Assembly: GCA_964035795.1 (NCBI GenBank)
Contig: OZ038322.1
Location: forward strand, 248,001 to 312,000
Origin: Pterobdella sp. o SKG-2022
Taxonomy: Eukaryota > Annelida > Clitellata > Hirudinida > Piscicolidae
DNA length: 64,000 nucleotides
Direction: 5' to 3'
Positions 56,601-64,000 of the stretch are shown piece by piece; the first letter of the stretch is position 1, and the number at the start of each line of letters is the position of its first letter. The translations under genes and the position numbers were made by a program. The notes beneath the pieces were generated by a model. That model did no database searches, was not told the DNA's origin, and was given only the letters and a program-made list of their open reading frames with translations.

Positions 56601-59572
56601 TACACCGAACAGCTCCTTGACAACTACTTAAGGTAAAAAACATTCAAGTTTGAATGAAAAGTAAATCTGGGCACTCATCACACAACCATCTCAGTAACAT
56701 CGATGCACTCACCCAAAACACACCCAGCCCTGCCCAAATGGTGGATGGTAGAGAGGGTGGTGATGATGGTCGATACCTCAGCCTCTCCAAACCCCACCTC
56801 ATCCATGGCTTTCATCAACCTCAACCAGTTTTTGGTGCTCTCATCACCAATGACATCACCATCATCAGTGACGTCATCAATGACACTATCCTTATGTTGG
56901 TATGTTTTCATAACAAGAATATTTGGTTGTTTCATGACATCCTTCGGCAAGTGGCACCGTTCTCTGAGTTGTGGAGGTTTTGTGGAGACTTTACTGTGGG
57001 TTCTGATTATGAAATGGAACATTCAAGAAATATATTTTTTAACAACATTATCTTGTTTTGATACCTTTTTCGCAATAGGAATACTAAACCATCTTGTGGT
57101 CTGATGAATACAATATAACAAATACAGCTCATACCCGCACTCAATACATCCTATATATGATGGACATACCACCAACCCACCTCTCCACCTCCTCCACCTC
57201 CCCTCACCATGAAATGGACACACCACCGACCTACCTCTCCACCTCCCCTCACCATGGAATGGACACACCACCAACCCACCTCTCCGCCTCTCCCATGCCC
57301 TCCAACATAAGACGGAAGACGTGGAAAGTACCATGATTGAAGAATCTTCTCGTTAAAAGGCATGACTCCAGGTTCAACATCTATGTAAGAGGGGAGGGGT
57401 GGGGTGGAAATATTTTTGTGATTTGTGTATGTTTTTTATTCTGTTTTTAATGAGTTTATTTGTAATTTAAATCAGATTTTTATCTTATTCAAATTCTTTT
57501 CCATCAAATTTATTTTATTTAAATATTAAATTCAATTATTTGAATATTAAATTGACTTTATTCAAATATCAAATTTGATCATTCCACAAACATATGAAAC
57601 TCACCTCAAACGAAACACTCCTCACAACCTCTCCACCATCATCCAACTTCAGCTCCACCACTTTGGTGCAGCTGGTAAAGTTTGGCACCATCAAATAAGA
57701 TATGAAAGCATGGCTTATGTGAAATTTTAAAAAATAAATTATTTTGATCTTATTCATTAGATTCAATGAAAGTTTAAAAGTTAATTTAAAGATGGTTTCT
57801 AAACTCACCCGCTTGTATTGCTGTTATATGCGCTAGAGAAATTGGTGAAGGATTCGAAAATATAAAGGGCACTTAAGACTTTCTCTGGTGTGAGATGACC
57901 TGAGTTTGAGAGGGTGGAAGATGAATTAAAAAAGAATAAACCAATTATTTAAGAAGCCAATAAAACAACTACTCAAAAGCAAACTTTGATCGTTAGAGAG
58001 CGGTGTGAAGGCGCCATCTTGAGCGAGGCTTGTGAACGGTTCCCTAGAAGTCACCAAGTACTCCAATGAATTCTTCAGGATTTGCGAGTTTTCTCCTTCC
58101 ACCCCTCCCATCGTTATTATCGCCTGCTTCTTGCGGCGCTTATCAGCCAGCGTTTCGGTTGATTTTCGGCTGTATAGACTGATGAGCGCTGATTGCGCGA
58201 TGGAGTAGATGTGAGGAATTAGGTCATCTTTGATTCTGCATTTCTGGAAGTAGGTCACCACCTGCGCGATGTTGTTGCTATGGTGAAGAGCTTCTGAAGA
58301 TGTTAACATTTGGCTTCTTTAGCTTTCTTAGGCGTTATATAAATGGACATCATAATATTTTTGTTTTTATAATTTTTATAAAAATGGTTTAAAAATTTCC
58401 TATAAGTCATGAAATGTTCTTGGTGGTCCTGAACATCATGTAAAGCGCAAACCAACACGACATCAAAGTTCCAACCAACACCATCACACCTGAGTGGAGT
58501 AGATTCTGAGAGGGACTGGTGGTGGGATGGAGATGAGGACCATGCCAGCGAATGTGTGCACGAGGTTGGAGTTGAAGCGGTGTTGGAGAGTGTTTAGCAG
58601 ACTGCTCTGATTCACTTGTCTGAGAAGACCCAGGTTCTCTACTCGGTTGTATTCAGGAGGGTTGGCCTGGAGGGTCATGTGTAGTTGATAGGGTCTGGAA
58701 GGGTGGGGTTGAGAAGATGTGGGATTTGTGGATTTTAACGTAATAAAACGAATATTGGTAGTAAGCATAATTTTCAAAACGTGGGTTGGCTCCAGCAAGA
58801 AGTGATAGAAAAGTGAGATTACCTTCTCTACACAGCTGGCATCCACAATCAGCTCTAAATGACCCTTCTGCAGCTTCACAAGCAGCTTTCCACCCTCTAC
58901 CCCTCCACCATCCTCTCCTCCACCACTCACCACCGTGGCACTAAGTATTCCATCTTTGTGTTTCAACCATACCTCCTTGGTGTGTTGGTGTTAGAAGGTA
59001 GTCATAGTGGTTGGTGAAGTTGTTATTTGTTAACATTTATTTATTCTGGAAAGTGCCAATGGTGGTGATGAGGATGCTGATGATGATGATGACAACGATG
59101 ATGATGATGATGATCAACCCGGTATCACCTGCGTCTCAAGCTCTTCATCATCAAAGCTTCCTCTTTTCTGGGCCTTTATTTTTTCTCTGAACTTTAACCT
59201 TCTTGCTTTCTCCAGGCATTTCAGTTTGTTGGCAGAGACTGTCACTCGGTTCACTGAGGCATTTGTTATCAAATCTCCATCTCTCATAAGATCTTCTGGG
59301 TCGATGCTGGTGGCTTGGTGGTCATGAGTAAAGCCGGTAGAGTTATGGGAAGCTGTGTCCCCTCCTCCATCATCCACTAATTCTGATTGGTGCTTCTTAG
59401 GTTTGCTGACGTCATCATCGCTGTGGCAGGGTGATCTCACTTTTGTGTGGTTGTTAGTGCTAACATCTCGGAGGGTGAGCAGTTTTCTTTTTTTCTCTTT
59501 CAACTTTTCGTAAATTTTTTCTTTCGCGATTTCTCTGTTGATGACTTTGTCGATATCTCCAAATTGTTTCAT
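49616..59572 (-). CDS. MYO18: Unconventional myosin XVIII-like protein, motor domain degenerate
   Basis: Class XVIII myosins are actin-associated scaffold motors with little or no ATPase. Motor exons in transcript order: 59129-59572 (ATG, charged N-terminus, no PDZ seen), 58823-58975, 58490-58666, 57985-58261, 57809-57899, 57605-57671, 57332-57380, 57065-57083, 56713-56993, 56013-56304, 55746-55929, 55308-55642, 55055-55124, 54779-54878, 54435-54619, 54311-54376, 54172-54234. Diagnostic blocks are WLKHKDGILSATVV, VEKANPPEYNRVENLGLLRQ, VHTFAGMVLIS, HIYSIAQSALISLYSRK, QDRLNLLFH and the converter NFKIGETKVFLKEGAMDQLL. Their order and spacing match Myo18 throughout, and these 17 exons sum to a multiple of three. 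The P-loop, switch I and switch II all lack key residues. The end of 55308-55642, the 19-nt exon and the neck (53690-54170) are less certain. At least about 1600 residues. Confidence 0.87.
56305..56712 (-). other. Myosin intron containing the tRNA-like sequence
   Basis: 408-bp intron; apart from the tRNA-like stretch only AT-rich unique sequence is seen. Confidence 0.65.
56502..56574 (-). tRNA. tRNA-like sequence (relic or SINE head), anticodon position AAT
   Basis: The minus strand has a GC-rich acceptor stem (GGCCC pairing GGGCC), an intact A-box (TAGCTCAACTGG) and a B-box-like GGTTCGATC, at normal tRNA spacing over 73 nt. A loop reading CTAATTA would put AAT (Ile) at the anticodon. The anticodon and T stems contain several mismatches, so a functional tRNA is doubtful. 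It sits in a myosin intron in sense orientation. Confidence 0.45.
59040..59115. repeat. (GAT)n microsatellite in the first myosin intron
   Basis: GATGATGAT triplets with GCT and ACA interruptions, just beyond the donor of the first coding exon on the minus strand. Confidence 0.85.
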
Positions 59573-60315
59573 ATTAGTGAGAACTTATAAAATTTGGCTG
59601 TTTAATACTTGAAATATAATCCAGATGTTATTGCTAGCTACAACTTTTAAAAAATTTCTCTCAATTTATGAAAATAAGCCTTGAATCATCGCATACAGCA
59701 TTTAATAGTCAAAGTGCCAAGTTGAAAGCCACCTGAGCGGGCTTAAATATTCTACTTGAAATTCTATACTGCAACGTCGCATAATTATCAGTTTTATTAT
59801 ACTTTGAATACAAGTTAATTTGAATTATCTATCAGTTAAAAGTTCACAGTTTTATGATCAACATTTCAATTTTTTTAGGATTATTTCTTTAACAAAATAC
59901 TTTAAATACCAAGCTTAATATTAAATTTCATATTAACTACAATCTTTAAAAGCCATCATGATTAACTGTTTTTTTTGTTCGATCTCTTTACAGCCATCTT
60001 TAAATATCTTAAAGTTTTTTCCTTTCCATGTCTCTACACGATGCCATGTTTTATAAATACTCTGTCTCCAAGGAGCCCAATATGATTTTTTGGAATATAT
60101 TTATTCGCAATATTTCAATTATTTTAAACAATATAAAATTATAAAAATAGAAAATCAAGATTCAATTGTTTTAACTTTCAAAAATTATTTCTTGAAGTTT
60201 ATTTGTCTATGGTTAAATTGTAAACAAAGGCGATATTATAATTTTCATTATCGTGTTATCCAAAATCATTTAACGCAATATTTCAACTTGAAATTTTAAA
60301 TAAATACTTGTGCTG
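59573..60315. promoter_or_regulatory. Shared upstream interval of divergent myosin and ZCCHC9 genes
   Basis: 743 bp separate the two start codons, which point away from each other. The interval is AT-rich with no clear TATA box or gene. It must hold both promoters unless remote non-coding first exons exist. The frame at 60090-60299 has no recognisable domain. Confidence 0.55.
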
Positions 60316-61070
60316 ATGACTCGGTGGGCTCGACACAAGTTACAGAAACGCAAACTTCCAGAAGATGCTTCCGAATGGTCTCAACTCAAAAAGACCCACC
60401 AAACCAGTCTGAAACTTTTAACTCTAAAATGACATTTACTTTTATATTGCTATTTCATATTATTTTACAATTAGTATAAAATTTTGCTGCAGTAAAACAA
60501 GACAGGAGGGATGAAAAGATGCGACGCAAGTCAGACAAGATGGCCGCCCTCAAGAACAAGGAAAAGAGTGAACAAAGACGTCTCAAACGCATTGAGTTCA
60601 AAGAAAAACAGAAGGTTTGTTATAACTGTAGAGAAATTGGACACAAAATGTCGGATTGTAAAGTTGAAAAAGCAGAGAAATTGTCGGGAATCTGCTTCAA
60701 GTGTGGATCCAAAGAGCACATTTTAAAAAATTGCACATTGAAATTAGAAGACGAAAACGAGTTGCCGTATGCAAAATGTTTCATTTGTTCTCAAAATGGT
60801 CACCTTTCCAGAGATTGCCCTAAAAATGAAAAAGGCTTGTACCCAAATGGGGGTTGTTGTAACTTTTGTGGTTCAACTAAACACCTCAAACAAGAATGCC
60901 CTGAAAATAAAAAGAAGAAAAATGAAAAACAAGATGGCCGCAAAAATATTTCGTTGAGTCTGATAAGTGACAAGAAGACTTCTGTGGACGAAGATGTGTC
61001 GGTGGAGGAGGATCTAGAAGATGAGAAACCTGAGAAAACAAAGAGAATTAAAAAAGTTGTCAGCTTTTAA
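60316..61070 (+). CDS. ZCCHC9: ZCCHC9-like zinc-knuckle protein
   Basis: RNA-binding CCHC protein linked to nucleolar functions in the family. Two exons, 60316-60406 and 60493-61070, join in phase 1 to 222 residues. The N-terminus MTRWARHKLQKRKLPEDASE matches the MTRWAR start of ZCCHC9, which supports ATG 60316 over the internal ATG at 60519. A Lys/Arg-rich helix precedes four zinc knuckles: CYNCREIGHKMSDC, CFKCGSKEHILKNC, CFICSQNGHLSRDC and CNFCGSTKHLKQEC. Family hallmarks PYAKCF and GLYPNGG lie around the third and fourth. The C-terminus is acidic then basic, ending KRIKKVVSF, like KIPKVVNF in vertebrates. Slightly shorter than the human protein (about 271). The donor GTCTGA is non-consensus but the phase fits. 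Confidence 0.92.
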
Positions 61071-61155
61071 CCATTTATTATAAAAATTATTCTTTTGTAA
61101 ATATAATTTAAAAACAATTAAATATGTTTTCTCGTCTTGATTATTTAAATTCAAA

Positions 61156-61161
61156 AATAAA
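61156..61161 (+). terminator. Candidate ZCCHC9 polyadenylation signal
   Basis: AATAAA 86 bp after the stop and only 58 bp before the next gene's ATG; an ATTAAA also occurs at 61117-61122. Confidence 0.5.
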
Positions 61162-61219
61162 TGTCTATGGAACGACGTAGTTTTGTTTACATTTGATCAA
61201 AAGAGCCAAAATTTTGAAG

Positions 61220-63338
61220 ATGTCTCAAGCTGAGAGCGATCACGATGCAGTGTCGGATGTTTGTGAAAAATCCAGCTGGAACGTTTTCAAGAAAGGTGAC
61301 GAAAACCTGGAAGAATCGACGCGGAACATGATGAAGATGATGGAGTTGCTCTCTGAAAGTAAAAATGTCATCCGAGAAATGATGGAAGACAGGTGGAAGT
61401 TGAAAAAGGAGATTGAAGAGTTGAAAAAACAAACGAAAGTAAAAAAAATGATCCCTGAAAAGCAAAAAAAGAGCAAGAAGCTTGAAGAAACACAAAGTGA
61501 GAGAGAAAATGAAAGACCTCCTTTGAAAGCTCATGATTCTAGTAATCTGCAAGTTGAATGTAAGCCCAAGGAAAGTTTAGAGATTAACAAAAAGATAGAG
61601 TGCTTGCAAAACCAACTCAAAAGTTTGGAAATTTTGAGTGAAAAACAAAAACTACATGAGAAAGAACTTGAAAGCCAACGAAAGTTGATTGAAAAATATA
61701 CATTTATGCGCCAGAAAACCATGAAAAAAGATGTGAAAATGAAGAAAAAAAAAAACCCCTTCTCCCACACAATCTCCCAAAGACTCACAGATCCCACCAA
61801 CTACACAGTTCAGTGCCCCAGTCTGGTGAAGAGTTGTGAGTGGAGAAACATTCCCCTAAGACGACCCTCCCAGGAAAATTTTGTTCCTTTTGAGAAAAAA
61901 CCTTCGGAAAACTGTTCCAAACACATCTTTTTGAAACCAAAGAACAACTTTTTTGGAGAGAACAACGTGCACCAAGATGTAAGTTCGAGCAATATCAAAA
62001 ACTTGGAAAAACTGTGCTCTGAACGCAAGATGGCCCAGAAAAGTGAAGAGTGCGCTTTGCCAAAAAACTTCAAAGATTTGTACCTAAAGAAACCTCTTCA
62101 CTCAGCACCCAGAATAACCTTCAGCTTACAAAATGAATCCTTCAACAACAAGAACAACAACGCTCTTGACTCGAACTGCCACCTTCCTGAAAAATTTCAA
62201 AATGGCTTCTATCCAGGATTAGAGAGAACATCTAAAAAAGAAGACGACAAAACGGATGGTGAAGTAACAGAAAAAGATGAGAGAAAAGTTGCATCTGCCA
62301 CAAGTGATCAAGATTCTGATGGCCATCTTCATGTTGCATCAGGAAACAAGTCTCCAAAAAGAAAAATCGATAAAATGAAAAAAAATGTTTTCAAAAACAA
62401 AAAAAATCTAAAAATGAATAAATTGGAAAAAATGGTAGAAAAGCAGAAATGTGAACTGAAAAGTCCACGGAGGGATGGTGTGCCACCTAGCGAACAAAGT
62501 GATATTCAGGTGCTGCAACAGAAACAAATGCTTGAAAATTTTCTCATTTCAAAGGTTTGTTTATTTTTATTTCATTTTGATTCATCAATTTTTTCAAAAT
62601 GGAAGTCTTCCGATACAAGTGATCTTCTTAACCACAGAATACCAACTAATGTTCAACTTGACTACATAGCTCTCATGTCTTTTACCACTGTGGGCATTTG
62701 TAGCTCCATCGGTAGATTAGTTCTGTGAAAAGAATGGCCAAGATTGCTTTTTCTTCAGAATCAGTTCTTTTATCTCTTCTATTTAGGGTTTTGAAAGTTT
62801 CATTTGAACTGAGGTTTGTGTCAAAGATCCGGCATAACTGGGATTTAAAGCATAAAAAAATAAAATACTAATTATTATTGTTTAAGTTATTTTTTCACAA
62901 AACAACATAAACACCCTCCCACAGGTGCAAAGAGAGAAGAAGAGACTGGAGAGGGATATGCAGGCATACGAGAAGAGGTTGCGACAAGAGAAACAAAAAC
63001 TGGTCGACTTCCTTAAAGATAGTGATCATGAGAAACAGTCAACTGCTAAAAACTTGTATGGCTCTCTTGTGCGGTTGGAGAAGAAGTGTGTAGGTGAGGG
63101 TTTGAGTGGTGAAGAGGAGGAGGAGGAAGTAGAAGAAGAAGATGATGATGATGATGAGCAAGAAAGTGATAGCGATAATGAAGAAGATGAAAGTGATGAT
63201 GATGATGATGACGAAAGTAGCCAGGATGATGATGATAATGATGGTGGTTATAACGTCAACAACAACTGCAACGACTCAACCCCAATGGGTGCATGTGGAG
63301 GTCAATGCTGGAAGTCACGTGACGAGTATTATCGATGA
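61220..63338 (+). CDS. Unrecognised coiled-coil protein with acidic C-terminal tail
   Basis: Two exons, 61220-62554 and 62925-63338, joined in phase 0 (donor GTTTGT, acceptor CCCACAG), giving 582 residues. ATG 61220 (MSQAESDHDAVSDVCEKSSW) is the first ATG of the frame. Residues about 30-190 are strongly charged and predicted coiled coil (ELLSESKNVIREMMEDRWKL, ECLQNQLKSLEILSEKQKLH). The middle is Asn/Ser/Lys-rich and probably disordered, with NPFSHTISQRLTDPTNY as a possible conserved patch. A second coil begins in exon 2 (QREKKRLERDMQAYEKRLRQ). The tail is a long Glu/Asp run, then Asn-rich, ending SRDEYYR. No family was recognised; a centrosomal or cytoskeletal coiled-coil protein is a guess. 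No signal peptide or membrane segment is visible. Confidence 0.85.
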
Positions 63339-63392
63339 TGCTATTTATAGAAGTACAAAAACTTTTTGTTTGTAAATGTGGATTCAAGTTAA

Positions 63393-63398
63393 AATAAA
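63393..63398 (+). terminator. Candidate polyadenylation signal of the coiled-coil gene
   Basis: AATAAA 55 bp after the stop; a second copy follows shortly after. Confidence 0.5.
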
Positions 63399-63854
63399 TG
63401 AAAAAAAATCCAAAAATAAATCAAAATTTTTTGCTTATTAGCTGTCAAATAGGTTCCTAATTATGAGCGAGTCTGTGCATATTTACGTCAGTGAGGTTGG
63501 GGATGTCAGGTGATGAAGGATCGGTGTGTTGCATGCATCACTATTTATTATCTTTGGAGGTTTGAGCTCGGATCTTTGGGAACTTGGCGGATTGCTTTTT
63601 ATTTTTTCATTGAAATTTTGTTGATCAACGATTGATGTTTGAAATTCAAAAAATATCTCAAGTCGTTTCTATTGGGTATATTTCTATTGTTACTCGCAAA
63701 TAATTGGCTAGAATGTTTGGAGGGGCGGAGCCAAAGTAAGTTTTGTTTTGGTGAGTTAAAAGGTTAAAGTTGTTAAGTTTTTTATATGCAATCTTTGTTT
63801 CAAAGACATTTTTGAATATTTTTATTGGAATGGAAGTTTCTGGTTGTTTTACAG
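63399..63854. other. Intergenic DNA, nothing recognised
   Basis: AT-rich unique sequence between the coiled-coil gene and the possible exon at 63855. Confidence 0.5.
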
Positions 63855-63914
63855 CAAGAAAAAAGAGACAAACAAGCGCACATTATTTTGGAACCGATAC
63901 AAAGATTTATGGAG
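63855..63914 (+). CDS. Possible internal exon of a further gene
   Basis: Sixty bases between TTTTACAG and GTTTGTGG, open in phase 0, encoding EKRDKQAHIILEPIQRFME, a charged helix-like segment of BAR-domain flavour. No partner exon is available inside the window, so this is tentative. Confidence 0.3.
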
Positions 63915-64000
63915 GTTTGTGGCATTACAAACCATGGATGCAACAACAACACCTGCAGTCCAACTTCACTTCCGTTTCCAGCCTACAAACAAGCCACAAC

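Overview
The window is nuclear DNA from an invertebrate bilaterian animal. It is AT-rich, its genes are split by many GT-AG introns, it carries non-LTR retrotransposon remains, and it is loaded with micro- and minisatellites. The phylum cannot be named from this sequence. The numb PTB domain reads closest to insect-type Numb, but that is not diagnostic. Exons below were joined by reading splice sites, codon phase and family similarity by eye; none was confirmed by transcript data.

Layout. About 0.6-35.1 kb (+): a TALE-class homeobox gene of the Meis/homothorax family. Its N-terminal interaction domain, homeodomain and a very long Asn-rich C-terminal exon are spread over 34.5 kb; the first exon(s) lie left of the window. 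Its introns hold an RTE-like LINE (18.5-21.6 kb), long (AAT)n/(ATT)n arrays, GGGT arrays and many smaller tandem repeats. About 39.3-45.0 kb (+): a complete numb gene (14 exons, 520 codons), with an in-frame basic cassette exon in the PTB domain and a triplicated splice donor. 46.5-48.9 kb: fossils of two more LINEs. 49.1-49.5 kb (+): SMIM20/MITRAC7, a small mitochondrial membrane protein. 49.6-59.6 kb (-): an unconventional class XVIII myosin whose P-loop, switch I and switch II are all degenerate. 60.3-61.1 kb (+): ZCCHC9, a four-zinc-knuckle RNA-binding protein. 61.2-63.3 kb (+): an unrecognised coiled-coil protein with an acidic tail. The last 150 bases may start another gene.

The genes do not form one pathway. 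Meis is a Hox cofactor, Numb is an endocytic Notch-pathway adaptor, myosin XVIII is an actin-associated scaffold, and SMIM20 and ZCCHC9 are housekeeping genes. The right half is compact: SMIM20 and the myosin converge with overlapping 3' ends, the myosin and ZCCHC9 diverge from a shared 743-bp interval, and ZCCHC9 is followed by the next gene after only 149 bp.

The most interesting signals are the numb tandem donors and cassette exon, a roughly 200-nt chain of stem-loops in a numb intron, the myosin with a dismantled nucleotide pocket, the excess of the palindrome TGACGTCA, and GT-rich/CA-rich tandem arrays pressed against splice sites.
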